From Pelagibacteraceae bacterium (GTDB taxonomy: Bacteria > Pseudomonadota > Alphaproteobacteria > HIMB59 > GCA-002718135): 42,286 nt of DNA. A program made the translations under genes and the position numbers. Location of the stretch: contig JAGFWP010000033.1 of NCBI GenBank assembly GCA_017639935.1, forward strand, positions 1-42,286, given 5' to 3'. Shown in pieces: positions 29,959-40,168 of this stretch (positions are counted from its first letter, which is position 1; each line of letters opens with the position of its first letter). Under the pieces are notes generated by a model, which did no database searches, was not told the DNA's origin, and saw nothing but the letters and a program-made list of their open reading frames with translations.

Positions 29959-31624
29959 TCCTGATCACCCTTTTGTACTTCCCAGTAAAGGTGTTTATTT
30001 TGTGTCTCTTGGCGGAATAGGGGAAATAGGGGCAAATTGTTATTTATATTGTTGTGATGGGAAATGGCTGATGATTGATCTTGGCCTTGCTTTTGCGGAT
30101 GAAAAATATCCAGGAATCGATCTATTAGTTCCAAAAATTGATGTTTTAGACAAATTATCCAATCATCTAGAAGCCATCATCATTAGTCATGGCCATGAAG
30201 ACCATGCTGGCGCCGTAGCATTTTTTGCGGATAAAATTCATTGCCCTGTTTATGCAACAGGTTTTGCTAGGTCATTGATAGAAAGTCGATTAAAAGAATT
30301 TGGAAAATTAGATAAAGTAGATTTAATTTCAATCAATCCAAAAAAAAATATAAATCTAAATAATTTTAAAATAGAATTTATTTCAACCACACATTCAATT
30401 CCTGAACCATATTCAATAATAATTAATACAAATTATGGGAAATTATTGCATACAGCAGATTGGAAAATAGATTCTAATCCTCTTTTAGGCGATCAATTTG
30501 ACTCACAAGCTTTTAAAGATCTAGGCAATGAAGGGTTGCTGGCATTAATTGGTGATTCAACAAATGCAGATATTCCTGGATTTTCAAAATCAGAATCCGA
30601 GGTCAGGAAAGAATTATCTGGGGTTTTTTCTCGATACAACCAAAGAATAGTAACTACCTGCTTCTCATCCAATATTGTCAGGATGGAAAGCATTGCAGTT
30701 GCTGCAAAAAAAAATAACAGGAAAGTTGCTTTGGTAGGAAGAAGCATGAGAAAAACAATTGAAGCCGCTCTTAAAAATGGTTTTATTGAAAATTTATCAA
30801 ATTTTATTACTGAGGAAGAGGCATCCTATATACCAAGGGAGAATTTGGTTGTCATATGCACGGGAAGTCAAGGTGAAAAAAGATCTGCCTTGTATCGCAT
30901 TGCTTATAATTCACATAAACACATACATCTAGAAAGAGGTGATTTAGTAATTTTTAGTTCCCGGGATATTCCAGGAAATGAAAAATTAATTAATAATTTA
31001 AAAAATTTACTCATAAAACAAAAGGTTGAAGTTATTACAAATACTGACGATTTAGTACATGTATCAGGCCATGGGTATGCAGAAGAAATTAAAAAAATGT
31101 ATGATTGGACCAGACCATACATTTCTATACCAGTACATGGCGAGGCAAAACATCTTGTTGCCCATTCAAAACTTGCGCAGTCAAGTCAAGTTCCATTTAC
31201 TAAGATTTTAGAAAATGGAAAGTGTATGAAACTTGCTCCTGATGAACCAAAATTTTATGGAACTATTGAAACAGGAAAAATGTTAGTTGAAGGAAAAAAA
31301 CTATATGATTCTGATTCAAGTTTTATAAAAGATAGAAGGAAATTTTCTTTTGAAGGAATAATATTAGTTTCTATTATTATTCATCAAGATTATACCCTTC
31401 ACAAAGACATAAAAATATCTTTTAATGGTTTGCCAGATCATCAATATGTAAATATTGTTGATATTTTTAAAGAAATATTTGCCAAAGAATATTTATCAAT
31501 GAATAATGAAAAAAAATCATCAGATATAATAGTGAGTGACTTAATTAAAAAAATAATTAGAAGGATATTAAGGCAAGATTCTAATAAAAAACCTGAAGTT
31601 AACTCACATATTATGAGAATATAA
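29951..31624 (+). CDS. rnj: Ribonuclease J
   Basis: Metallo-beta-lactamase-fold nuclease for RNA processing and decay, with endonuclease and 5'-3' exonuclease activity in studied members. The 557-aa protein has the zinc motif ISHGHEDHAGA, an FISTTHSIPEPYS His site, LLHTADWKID, GDSTNAD, the beta-CASP motif around ICTGSQGE, and VHVSGHGYAEE/IPVHGEAKH. It ends the nuo-birA-coaX-rnj run, followed by 150 bp before proS. Confidence 0.96.
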   Translation: MHNPDHPFVLPSKGVYFVSLGGIGEIGANCYLYCCDGKWLMIDLGLAFADEKYPGIDLLVPKIDVLDKLSNHLEAIIISHGHEDHAGAVAFFADKIHCPVYATGFARSLIESRLKEFGKLDKVDLISINPKKNINLNNFKIEFISTTHSIPEPYSIIINTNYGKLLHTADWKIDSNPLLGDQFDSQAFKDLGNEGLLALIGDSTNADIPGFSKSESEVRKELSGVFSRYNQRIVTTCFSSNIVRMESIAVAAKKNNRKVALVGRSMRKTIEAALKNGFIENLSNFITEEEASYIPRENLVVICTGSQGEKRSALYRIAYNSHKHIHLERGDLVIFSSRDIPGNEKLINNLKNLLIKQKVEVITNTDDLVHVSGHGYAEEIKKMYDWTRPYISIPVHGEAKHLVAHSKLAQSSQVPFTKILENGKCMKLAPDEPKFYGTIETGKMLVEGKKLYDSDSSFIKDRRKFSFEGIILVSIIIHQDYTLHKDIKISFNGLPDHQYVNIVDIFKEIFAKEYLSMNNEKKSSDIIVSDLIKKIIRRILRQDSNKKPEVNSHIMRI

Positions 31625-31673
31625 ATGCGCCTAATTATAAATTTCCCTGTATTTTTTTTTAATAAGGTTCTGT

Positions 31674-31778
31674 ATGAAAATATTTATAAAAAACATAAAT
31701 TCGTCACAAAACTGTAATATCTACTGCGATATACGAATTATTATGGTAATTTTAATTAATCATTTTTTTAAGATATGA
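31674..31778 (+). CDS. Possible small ORF upstream of proS (34 aa)
   Basis: ATG 31674 is preceded by AAGG with a 6-nt spacer, and the frame ends in a TGA that overlaps the proS start as ATGA. The product would be a small, partly hydrophobic peptide with two cysteines and no proline; I recognise no family. In DNA this A+T-rich an ORF of this length could be chance. Its ribosome site and coupling geometry are the only positive signs. It overlaps a possible RNA hairpin. Confidence 0.25.
   Translation: MKIFIKNINSSQNCNIYCDIRIIMVILINHFFKI
31698..31739 (+). promoter_or_regulatory. Possible structured element upstream of proS
   Basis: AATTCGT (31698-31704) pairs with ACGAATT (31733-31739). Stacked on it, ATATC (31717-31721) pairs with GATAT (31728-31732), leaving a 12-nt bulge and a 6-nt loop. 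There is no T run directly after it. It could be a leader structure or a chance inverted repeat. Confidence 0.3.
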
Positions 31779-33076
31779 AATTTTCAAACTATTTTAGTCC
31801 AACTTTAAATGAAAATCCTGCTGAGGCTGAAATTATATCACATAAGTTAATGATACGTGCAGGATTAGTTAAACAAGCTAGCGCTGGTATTTATTCTTGG
31901 CTTCCCCTAGGTTTAAAAGTTTTAAAAAATATAGAACAGATAGTTAGAGAAGAGCAGAATAAAGCAGGAGCCATAGAAATATTGATGCCAACAATTCAGT
32001 CAGCTGATTTATGGATTAAGTCAGGACGTTATAAAGATTATGGAAAGGAAATGTTGAGAATTCAAGACAGGAGCGGAAGAGAAATGCTTTATGGACCTAC
32101 TAATGAAGAATTAATAACTGACATTTTTCAATCGTATGTGAATTCATACAAAGACCTTCCATTAAATCTATATCACACACAATGGAAATTCAGAGATGAA
32201 GTTAGACCTAGATTTGGCGTAATGCGTGGAAGAGAATTTTTAATGAAAGATAATTACTCGTTTGATTTATCCCAAGAAGAAGCAAAAATTTCTTATGATA
32301 AAATGTTTACAGCATATATCAAAACTTTTTTGAGAATGGGGCTAACACCTATTTCTTTAAGAGCTGACACAGGTCCAATTGGCGGCGATTTAAGTCATGA
32401 ATTTCAAATTCTTGCTAAAACTGGTGAAAGTACATTGTATTACGATAAAGAGCTTGAAACATTAGATCCAGAAAAAATAGAGCCAGAAAAACTTCAATCG
32501 TATTATGCTGCAGTTGATGACATCCATGATGAAAAAAACTATCCAATTAATCAAGATCAACTTAAAATATCAAAAGGGATAGAAGTAGGGCATATTTTTT
32601 ATTTTGGTACTAAGTACTCAGAAAAGCTGGGAGCTTATGTACAAGATAATAAAGGTGAAAAAAGACTTGTTCATATGGGTTCATATGGAATAGGAATTTC
32701 AAGGCTTGTGGGAGCTATTATTGAAGCGTTTCATGATGATAGAGGTATTATATGGCCAATACCAGTGGCTCCATTTCATATATCTCTTATAAACTTAATG
32801 ACTGAGGATGATAAATGTAATGAAGTATCTGAAAATCTTTATAATAATTTAGTAAAAAAAAACATTGAAGTTTTATATGATGATAGAAAATTCAGTATGG
32901 GAAAAAAATTATCTGATAATGATTTAATTGGTATTCCTTATCAAATTATAATTGGCAAAAGAGATCTTAAGGAAAATTTAATTGAGGTTAAAGATCGCAA
33001 AACCTACGAATCCCAAAAATTAAATCCAGATCAAGCCTTCAATTTTTTAATCAACGAAATTAATTCAAAAATATAA
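31775..33076 (+). CDS. proS: Prolyl-tRNA synthetase (short form without editing insertion)
   Basis: Class II synthetase that charges tRNA-Pro. The 433-aa protein is the alphaproteobacterial form that lacks the large editing insertion between motifs 2 and 3 found in enteric ProS. Motif 2 is at [20 protein letters not shown] and motif 3 is [14 protein letters not shown]. The C-terminal anticodon-binding domain includes [20 protein letters not shown]. The start is ATG 31775. Without the insertion it probably cannot clear Ala-tRNA-Pro itself. Confidence 0.97.
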   Translation: MKFSNYFSPTLNENPAEAEIISHKLMIRAGLVKQASAGIYSWLPLGLKVLKNIEQIVREEQNKAGAIEILMPTIQSADLWIKSGRYKDYGKEMLRIQDRSGREMLYGPTNEELITDIFQSYVNSYKDLPLNLYHTQWKFRDEVRPRFGVMRGREFLMKDNYSFDLSQEEAKISYDKMFTAYIKTFLRMGLTPISLRADTGPIGGDLSHEFQILAKTGESTLYYDKELETLDPEKIEPEKLQSYYAAVDDIHDEKNYPINQDQLKISKGIEVGHIFYFGTKYSEKLGAYVQDNKGEKRLVHMGSYGIGISRLVGAIIEAFHDDRGIIWPIPVAPFHISLINLMTEDDKCNEVSENLYNNLVKKNIEVLYDDRKFSMGKKLSDNDLIGIPYQIIIGKRDLKENLIEVKDRKTYESQKLNPDQAFNFLINEINSKI

Positions 33077-33078
33077 TT

Positions 33079-34329
33079 GTGCTTTCAACTTATGAATTTT
33101 TATTAATTAAAAGATTTCTTTTTTCAAAGAAAACAGATGGATACATCTCTGTTTTTTCTTACTTCTCTGTAATAGGGATAATGATTGGGGTAGCTGCTAT
33201 TATTATTGTTATGTCTGTTATGAATGGTTTTAGAGAAGAATTAACCACAAGACTTTTAGGCATCAATGGTCATTTGAATATTTATAGTCAAAGTGGTCAA
33301 ATTGCGCATAATGAAATAAAATTAATAAACGATCTTAAGATAAAGAATATAAAAATTTTTCCATTAATTGAAACACAGGCTTTATTAATTAGCAATGAGA
33401 CATCAAAGGGAGTTTACCTAAGAGGTTATGAAAATATAGATCTGATGGACACTCATTTTTTAAACAACAAGATTGTTAAGGGCCATTTATTTACAGATAA
33501 TCCTAACGATATTGTGATCGGATATGCTTTGGCTAATAGACTAGGATTGGCAGTTGGCGAAAAAATTAAAATTGCAATACCCAAAACTGATAAAACAATT
33601 TTTGGAAATATTCCTAGATTTAAAACATTGCAGATTATAGGTGTTTTTAATGTCGGAATGTATGAATATGACTCTAACTTTGTTTTTACTAATCCAGTTG
33701 TGCCAAGAAAACTTTTGATGATTGAAGATAATAATTACAACAAAATAGAGCTGTTTACTTATGATCCAAACAACATTGAACAAGTACAGTTAGAAATTGA
33801 TAATAAAATAAAAACTATGAATAATCAGCTTTATAGTTTGTCTTGGAAAGAAAATAATTCATCTTTAATAAATGCTTTAAATGTTGAAAAAAATGTAATG
33901 TTTTTAATTCTGACCCTGATTATTTTAGTAGCCTCAATGAATATAATTTCTGGTTTAATTATTTTTGTAAAGGAAAAAAATAAGGATATCGCAATTTTAA
34001 AAACAATTGGATTAAGTAATTCTAGTCTTATGAAAATTTTTATGTCTATAGGATTATTAATAGGTTTAATTGGCACCTCTCTTGGAGGACTTTTAGGTGT
34101 TATTTTTTCAAAAAATATTTCATCAATTCAAAATATATTAGAAAAATTATTCAAAACAGATTTGTTTGCTAAAGAAGTCTATTATCTATCATCCCTACCT
34201 TCTCGTCTAGATCAAATTGAAGTTTTATATGTTGTTCTGATTTCTTTGATTATTTCCCTATTTGCAACTGTTTTTCCAGCTTATAGATCTTCATTAATAG
34301 ATCCAATTAAATCATTAAAAAATGATTAA
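33079..34329 (+). CDS. Lipoprotein-releasing ABC transporter permease, LolC/LolE family
   Basis: Inner-membrane part of the system that extracts outer-membrane lipoproteins and hands them to LolA. The 416-aa protein has one N-terminal membrane helix with the typical start FLLIKRFLFSKKTDGYISVF, a large periplasmic domain (about 50-265), and three C-terminal helices (MacB/FtsX fold). Only one permease gene is present here, so a homodimer is likely. The start is GTG 33079, three nt after the proS stop. It overlaps lolD by 8 bp. Confidence 0.92.
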   Translation: MLSTYEFLLIKRFLFSKKTDGYISVFSYFSVIGIMIGVAAIIIVMSVMNGFREELTTRLLGINGHLNIYSQSGQIAHNEIKLINDLKIKNIKIFPLIETQALLISNETSKGVYLRGYENIDLMDTHFLNNKIVKGHLFTDNPNDIVIGYALANRLGLAVGEKIKIAIPKTDKTIFGNIPRFKTLQIIGVFNVGMYEYDSNFVFTNPVVPRKLLMIEDNNYNKIELFTYDPNNIEQVQLEIDNKIKTMNNQLYSLSWKENNSSLINALNVEKNVMFLILTLIILVASMNIISGLIIFVKEKNKDIAILKTIGLSNSSLMKIFMSIGLLIGLIGTSLGGLLGVIFSKNISSIQNILEKLFKTDLFAKEVYYLSSLPSRLDQIEVLYVVLISLIISLFATVFPAYRSSLIDPIKSLKND

Positions 34330-35002
34330 TAAAATTATTAATATTAAACATTTAAATAAAAGTTATTCATTAAAGAATTCTAATCTCCTAATATTAGAAA
34401 ATATTAATTTTGAGCTTCTAGAAAGTAGCGTTGTTTCCGTTATGGGTCCTTCAGGTTGTGGAAAATCTACTTTCTTAAATATTATAGGATTGTTGGATTC
34501 AGAATTCGAAGGAAAATATGACTTATTAAATAAAAATGCAACCAACTTATCAGTTAGTGAAAAAAATTTATTAAGAAATAATTCCATTGGATTTGTTCAT
34601 CAATTTTTTCATTTAATTCCAGAATTAACTGTATTGGAAAATATAGCTTTACCTAAAATGATTCAAACCAATAATACAAAAGAATCAATTGTTTCTGCTA
34701 ATTATTTAGTAAAGAAATTTGCTCTTACAGAAAGAGTTAATTTTAAACCCTTAAATCTATCAGGCGGCGAACAGCAAAGGGTTGCCATTGCTAGAGCCTT
34801 AATAAACAATCCTCAAATTATTATAGCAGATGAAATGACTGGAAACTTAGATGAAGAAACCTCAAATACTATATTTGATTTTTTTCTAAATGAAATTAGA
34901 AACAATAAAAAGTCACTTATTTATGTAACACATAATGAAAAATACGCTAAAAAAGCAGATATAAGATATGCAATTTCAAAAAGAAATATTATAAATATAT
35001 GA
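34322..35002 (+). CDS. lolD: Lipoprotein-releasing ABC transporter ATPase
   Basis: Cytoplasmic ATPase powering lipoprotein release with the adjacent permease. The 226-aa protein has Walker A GPSGCGKST, the signature LSGGEQQRVAIARAL, Walker B IIIADEMTGNLDEET and the H-loop VTHN. The usual DEPTGNLD of LolD reads DEMTGNLD here; the catalytic glutamate is kept. It is coupled to dnaE by an ATGA overlap. Confidence 0.95.
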   Translation: MINKIINIKHLNKSYSLKNSNLLILENINFELLESSVVSVMGPSGCGKSTFLNIIGLLDSEFEGKYDLLNKNATNLSVSEKNLLRNNSIGFVHQFFHLIPELTVLENIALPKMIQTNNTKESIVSANYLVKKFALTERVNFKPLNLSGGEQQRVAIARALINNPQIIIADEMTGNLDEETSNTIFDFFLNEIRNNKKSLIYVTHNEKYAKKADIRYAISKRNIINI

Positions 35003-38000
35003 CACCCTATCCTTATATTCACTTAAGGGTACAATCTTCATATTCACTTGCTGAAGGAGCCATAAAAATAAAAAGAATTGCTGAATTGGCAAAGAAAAAT
35101 AATATGCCATCAATTGCATTAACAGATAATAATAATCTTTTCGGAGCACTTGAATTTTCACTTGAATGTGTAAAATATGGCATACAGCCCATCATTGGAT
35201 CATCTTTAAATTTATTGGATGTTCAAGAAAATCACAATTCCTCTCAAATTAATTTATTAGTAAGAAATGAAGAAGGTTATAAAAATTTATTATATTTATC
35301 ATCAATAAGCCATACAAAACAAAATAATATTGTGGGCATAAGAATTGAGGATCTAAGAAATCATACAAATGGATTAATATGTTTCATTGGAGGTCGATTA
35401 AATCCTTTATATATGTTAAAATTACAAAATAAGACTAAAAAAATATATGATTTTATAAATACTTTTTTAGATTTTTTTTCAGATAATTTTTATTTCGAAA
35501 TACAAAGAATTAATGACAGTCAGTTAGATGAATATGAAAATAATTTTATCGAATTATCAACAAAATATAAAATTTCTTTGATTTCATCCAATAATGTTAA
35601 ATTTGAAAAAGCGAGTGATCATAATGCTCATGATGCGCTTTTATGCATTTCTCAAAAGGCGACTATAAATCAAGATAATAGAATATTTTCTAATTCTGAG
35701 ACATATTTTAAATCATCAGATCAAATGTACGAATTATTTCATGGTTTACCTGAAGTAATTGAAAATAATTTTAACTTAGCTTTAAAATGCCAATTTTTTC
35801 CAAAAGAAATTTTACCAAAGCTTCCAAAATTTTCAAATGTTGAAGGGTTTAGCGAAAATGAACTATTAATAAAGAAAGCTAAAAGCGGTTTAATAGAAAG
35901 AGTGAGATTATATGATCTTCCTGAAGAATCTTATAAAAAAAGACTGAACTATGAATTAGAAATAATCAATAAAATGGGATTTGCAGGTTATTTTTTAATT
36001 GTTGCTGACTTTGTTAATTGGGCTAAAAAAAATGAAATCGCAGTTGGCCCCGGAAGGGGGTCTGGGGCAGGAAGTGTTGTTGCTTGGGCTCTTTCGATTA
36101 CTGACTTAGATCCAATAAAATACGGACTTTTATTTGAACGTTTTTTGAACCCTGAAAGGGTTTCGATGCCGGATTTTGACATAGATTTTTGTCAAAACAG
36201 AAGAGATGAAGTCATTGAATATGTAAGTAATAAATATGGAAGTGATTGCGTTGCCCACATAATTACATTTGGTACATTAGCTTCTAGAGCTGCTGTTAGA
36301 GATGTTGGCAGAGTTTTAGAGGTTCCCTATTCAGAGGTTGATCAATTTGCAAAACTTATCCCTTATAATCCTGCAAATCCTTTAACTTTAGAGGAATCTA
36401 TTAATTCTGATAAAAATTTAAAGGAATATGTAAATAAAGATGAACGAATATCAAACATTGTAGATATTAGTTTAACATTAGAAGGACTGCATAGACACGC
36501 ATCAACGCATGCTGCAGGAGTAGTCATTGGAGATTCAAATTTAATGAATAGAGTTCCCTTATATAAAGATCCTAATACTTCTGTTAATGCTACACAATTT
36601 TCAATGAAATATGTTGAAAAAGCTGGACTTATTAAATTTGATTTTTTAGGCCTAACAACCCTTTCAATCATTCAAGATACTATAAAATTAATTCATAAAA
36701 CAAACAAAGAATTTAATTTAAGTAAAATTCCAATGGATGATAAACAAACATACAATCAACTAAGCAAAGGTGATGCTGTTGGTGTATTTCAATTAGAAAG
36801 TTCAGGTATGAGCAGTGTTTTAAGGCAACTTCAACCAGATAAATTTGAAGAAATTATTGCAGTAGTAGCTTTATTTAGGCCTGGACCAATGGAAAATATA
36901 CCTTCTTTTTGTAATAGGAAACATGGAAGAGAAAAGATTGAATATCTACATCCTTTACTAGAAAAGATTTTGAAAGAAACTTACGGAATCATTGTTTATC
37001 AAGAACAAGTGATGCAAATAGCTCAAATCTTATCAAATTATACTCTTGGTGAGGCAGATTTGCTCAGAAGGGCAATGGGGAAAAAAATTCAAAAAGAAAT
37101 GGATGATCAAAAAAATAGATTTGTGGAAGGTTCTAAAAAAAATGGAATTAATGTTGGAGAATCTTTGATCATTTTTGATTTAGTTGATAAATTTGCTGGA
37201 TACGGTTTTAATAAAAGCCATGCCGCAGGATACGCGCTGCTTGCTTATCAAACAGCTTATCTTAAAACTAATTTTCCATATGAATTTATGACCGCGTCAT
37301 TGAATTATTCAATAGATCGAACAGACAGAATTATTTTACTAAGAAAAGAATTAAGTAAATTAAATATTATATTAAAAAAACCAGATATTAATTATTCTAA
37401 TTCAAAGTTTTCAATTGAAAAAGTTGAAGGCGCAAGATCTATTAGATTTGCTTTGAGTGCAGTTAAAGGTGTGGGGGTCGGATCAATGAATAATCTTGTA
37501 AGTGAAAGGGAATCAAATGGAAAATATATTGATATCATTGATTTTATGAACCGGCTAAAAGGAGACGTTATTAACAAGCGTCAACTTGAAAAATTAATTC
37601 AATCAGGCTCTTTCGATTCTGTATATAAAAATAGATCTAAATTATTTATAAATGTTCCAAATTTTGTTGAAATTTATGGCGGTATTGATAACACAAATAA
37701 TAACCAAAAATCTCTTTTTGAGGTAGAAAAACTATCATTTGAGGATAAGAATATATTTAATCAAGAAATTATTGAATGGCCTTCATCGGATTTATTAAAA
37801 AACGAGCTTGAAGTATTAGGATTTTATTTTTCAGATCACCCCCTGTCTCTTTATCCAAAAAATTATTTTGTGAAAAATAATATTGTTGATTTTGATGATG
37901 TTATTGCAAATACTGATATTGATCATTCAAAAATTGTAGGAGCTATTTTAGATATAAAAGAAAGATCGAACAAGGACGGTAAAAAATACGCTTTTTTGAC

Positions 38001-38406
38001 TATATCAAATTCTAAAACTCAATTTGAACTGTCCATATTTAGTGATAAATTAAGGGAATTCAGACATTTGATTAAAGAAGGAAATGTATTAATTTTTTAT
38101 ATAGATATATCTAGGGATAATGAAAATATTCGAATGATAATTAGAAAAATAGAAGATTTAGATAGAGTGTTTTCTCAACAAAGACAAAAGTATAATGTTT
38201 TTTTGCCTGACATAAGCGATTTGAAATTGATTGATTTATTACTGAAAAATTCTGATAGTAATTTAAACGAGATTTTTATTTTTTATAATAAAAATAATAA
38301 ATTAGTTTCTTTAGATTTTTCAAAAAATTATGAAATATCTGATTATTCTTATTTAGATCAACTTAATGATGCGAAAAAAATTGATTATTCTATTGATTTT
38401 TTATAA
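34999..38406 (+). CDS. dnaE: DNA polymerase III alpha subunit
   Basis: Replicative polymerase of the chromosome. The 1135-aa protein has the PHP domain first, then the C-family polymerase core with VGPGRGSGAGSVVAW, catalytic aspartates Asp392 and Asp394 in MPDFDIDF, and the third in KFDFLGLTTL, followed by a helix-hairpin-helix region and an OB-fold near 990. In the PHP domain the metal-site motifs are degraded: HLRVQS instead of HLRVHS, and TDNNN instead of TDHGN, so PHP nuclease activity is very unlikely. It overlaps lolD and ends at an A+T-rich terminator. Confidence 0.98.
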   Translation: MTPYPYIHLRVQSSYSLAEGAIKIKRIAELAKKNNMPSIALTDNNNLFGALEFSLECVKYGIQPIIGSSLNLLDVQENHNSSQINLLVRNEEGYKNLLYLSSISHTKQNNIVGIRIEDLRNHTNGLICFIGGRLNPLYMLKLQNKTKKIYDFINTFLDFFSDNFYFEIQRINDSQLDEYENNFIELSTKYKISLISSNNVKFEKASDHNAHDALLCISQKATINQDNRIFSNSETYFKSSDQMYELFHGLPEVIENNFNLALKCQFFPKEILPKLPKFSNVEGFSENELLIKKAKSGLIERVRLYDLPEESYKKRLNYELEIINKMGFAGYFLIVADFVNWAKKNEIAVGPGRGSGAGSVVAWALSITDLDPIKYGLLFERFLNPERVSMPDFDIDFCQNRRDEVIEYVSNKYGSDCVAHIITFGTLASRAAVRDVGRVLEVPYSEVDQFAKLIPYNPANPLTLEESINSDKNLKEYVNKDERISNIVDISLTLEGLHRHASTHAAGVVIGDSNLMNRVPLYKDPNTSVNATQFSMKYVEKAGLIKFDFLGLTTLSIIQDTIKLIHKTNKEFNLSKIPMDDKQTYNQLSKGDAVGVFQLESSGMSSVLRQLQPDKFEEIIAVVALFRPGPMENIPSFCNRKHGREKIEYLHPLLEKILKETYGIIVYQEQVMQIAQILSNYTLGEADLLRRAMGKKIQKEMDDQKNRFVEGSKKNGINVGESLIIFDLVDKFAGYGFNKSHAAGYALLAYQTAYLKTNFPYEFMTASLNYSIDRTDRIILLRKELSKLNIILKKPDINYSNSKFSIEKVEGARSIRFALSAVKGVGVGSMNNLVSERESNGKYIDIIDFMNRLKGDVINKRQLEKLIQSGSFDSVYKNRSKLFINVPNFVEIYGGIDNTNNNQKSLFEVEKLSFEDKNIFNQEIIEWPSSDLLKNELEVLGFYFSDHPLSLYPKNYFVKNNIVDFDDVIANTDIDHSKIVGAILDIKERSNKDGKKYAFLTISNSKTQFELSIFSDKLREFRHLIKEGNVLIFYIDISRDNENIRMIIRKIEDLDRVFSQQRQKYNVFLPDISDLKLIDLLLKNSDSNLNEIFIFYNKNNKLVSLDFSKNYEISDYSYLDQLNDAKKIDYSIDFL

Positions 38407-38433
38407 ATTTCCTTGAAATTTTGTTTTTTTTTT
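38405..38433 (+). terminator. Probable intrinsic terminator after dnaE
   Basis: A 7-bp A+T-rich stem (AAATTTC with GAAATTT, 38405-38411 and 38415-38421) with a 3-nt loop overlaps the dnaE stop codon and runs into TGTTTTTTTTTT. The stem is weak but the T run is long. Confidence 0.5.
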
Positions 38434-38461
38434 AGTAACTCACTTAAAATTAATCTTAGCA

Positions 38462-38507
38462 CACAGAAAAAACCGGTGTTTTTATTTCTGTGGAGGTTTA
38501 ACCGGAG
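38462..38507 (+). promoter_or_regulatory. Structured leader upstream of rpsB (possible S2 autoregulation site)
   Basis: An 8-bp stem (CACAGAAA at 38462-38469 with TTTCTGTG at 38485-38492) closes a 15-nt loop. The loop can pair onward in two exclusive ways: AAACC (38470-38474) with GGTTT (38495-38499), or CCGGT (38473-38477) with ACCGG (38501-38505), the latter covering the GGAG ribosome site at 38504-38507. This looks like a leader that controls rpsB translation. The S2 role is inferred from position. Confidence 0.5.
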
Positions 38508-38513
38508 AATATA

Positions 38514-39293
38514 ATGAATTTACCAAAAGTTACAATTGAACAACTTTTAGAGGCAGGCGTCCATTTTGGCCACAATGTTAGAAGATGGAATCCAAAAATG
38601 GAGCAATATATTTTTGGTGTACGAAATAAAATACATATAATTGATTTAAGGATAACATTGCCATTAATTGATGTTGCTTTATCTAAACTTCACGAAATTG
38701 TATCTAAGTCTGGAAAAGTTTTAATAGTTGGAACTAAAAAACAATGTTCAAAAATAGTAAAAGAAGTATCTTTAGAAACCCAGCAGTTTTTTGTCAACAA
38801 AAGGTGGTTGGGAGGAACGCTCACTAATTGGAAAACAATTTCTAATTCCATAAATAAACTAGAAGATCTTGAAATTATTATCAACAAAAATGATTCTAAC
38901 AACAACCTGTCAAAAAAAGAATTGTTAAACCTATCTCGCGAAAGAGATAAACTTATATCTAACATAGGTGGTATCCGCACTCTTGCTGGTAAACCAGATT
39001 TATTAGTAGTATTAGATGCAGTTAAAGATAAACTTGCAGTTTTAGAAGCAAATAAACTTGAAATTCCTGTTATTGCAGTTGTTGATACTAATGCTGATCC
39101 AGATTTGGTAGATTATCCGATACCAGGTAATGATGATGCTATTAGATCAATTAATCTTTATATTGAACTATTTAAAGCAACAATATTAGATGCCAAGAAG
39201 CATATAAAAAATTTAGAATCTGAAAAATCAGATGCAGAAAGTGATAATAAATTAATAAAAGAATCTGCCTCAGATAAGAAAACAAAAAAGTAG
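38514..39293 (+). CDS. rpsB: 30S ribosomal protein S2
   Basis: Ribosomal protein of the small-subunit body. The 259-aa protein has [19 protein letters not shown] near the start, [15 protein letters not shown], and the C-terminal [20 protein letters not shown]. An acidic and lysine-rich tail extends past the conserved domain. The ATG has GGAG 6 nt upstream inside a structured leader. It starts the rpsB-tsf-pyrH-frr-uppS-cdsA cluster common in proteobacteria. Confidence 0.98.
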   Translation: MNLPKVTIEQLLEAGVHFGHNVRRWNPKMEQYIFGVRNKIHIIDLRITLPLIDVALSKLHEIVSKSGKVLIVGTKKQCSKIVKEVSLETQQFFVNKRWLGGTLTNWKTISNSINKLEDLEIIINKNDSNNNLSKKELLNLSRERDKLISNIGGIRTLAGKPDLLVVLDAVKDKLAVLEANKLEIPVIAVVDTNADPDLVDYPIPGNDDAIRSINLYIELFKATILDAKKHIKNLESEKSDAESDNKLIKESASDKKTKK

Positions 39294-39298
39294 TAATT

Positions 39299-40168
39299 AT
39301 GTCAAGTCTATTGGATAATATAAAAAGTTTAAGAGAATCAACAGGAGCTGGATTCTTAGATTGTAAAAAAGCACTTCAAGAGAATAATAATGAAATAGAA
39401 AAGTCAATTGATTTTCTAAGAAAAAAAGGATTAGCAAAAGCCGTTAAAAAATCTTTAAGAGAAGCAAAAGAAGGAGTTGTTGGAGTTTTTATGAATCAAA
39501 AGGCTGCTGCAATTTTAGAAATCAACACAGAAACAGATTTTGCAGCAAAGAATGAAATTTTTTTAGACTTTGTTGATGAAGTAGGCGGGTATGTTTTGAA
39601 TGTTAACAATTCTATGAGCTTTTCATTAGAAGATTTTTTAAATCAATCTATAGGAGGAAAAAAAATTTCTGAATATTTTACAGATATTATAGCGAAAATT
39701 GGTGAAAATATTGTTTTAAGAAGATTATGTTTTTTTAACAAGGATTCAAATTCTGAGCTTTATTCATATATGCATAATCCTTATAGACCAAACATAGGTA
39801 AAATAGGTGTTTTGTTGAAAGCTGAAGTACAAAATAATAACGAAAACACTAAACAGTTTGGAAAAAATTTATGTATGCAAATAGCAGCAAGTAAGCCTCT
39901 TGCTTTAGATGTAGACAAATTAGATTTATCTTTAATTGAGAAAGAGAAAGAAGTGCAATTAGCTACAATCAAATCTTTAGGAAAATCAGACAATGTAATT
40001 GAAAAAATATTAGAAGGTAAAATGAAAAAATATTTTTCAGAAATAACATTATTAAATCAACCATATATTTTTGATACTGATAAGGATGTAAGAAAAGTAG
40101 TTATAGATTTTTCGTCTAATAATATATTTAACATTATTAATTATGAGCTATTTGTTCTAGGGACTTAA
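39299..40168 (+). CDS. tsf: Elongation factor Ts
   Basis: Exchanges GDP on elongation factor Tu. The 289-aa protein begins with the UBA-like domain [16 protein letters not shown] and continues with [15 protein letters not shown], the contact region with EF-Tu. The second core half includes [12 protein letters not shown]. Its stop shares a base with the pyrH start. Confidence 0.97.
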   Translation: MSSLLDNIKSLRESTGAGFLDCKKALQENNNEIEKSIDFLRKKGLAKAVKKSLREAKEGVVGVFMNQKAAAILEINTETDFAAKNEIFLDFVDEVGGYVLNVNNSMSFSLEDFLNQSIGGKKISEYFTDIIAKIGENIVLRRLCFFNKDSNSELYSYMHNPYRPNIGKIGVLLKAEVQNNNENTKQFGKNLCMQIAASKPLALDVDKLDLSLIEKEKEVQLATIKSLGKSDNVIEKILEGKMKKYFSEITLLNQPYIFDTDKDVRKVVIDFSSNNIFNIINYELFVLGT

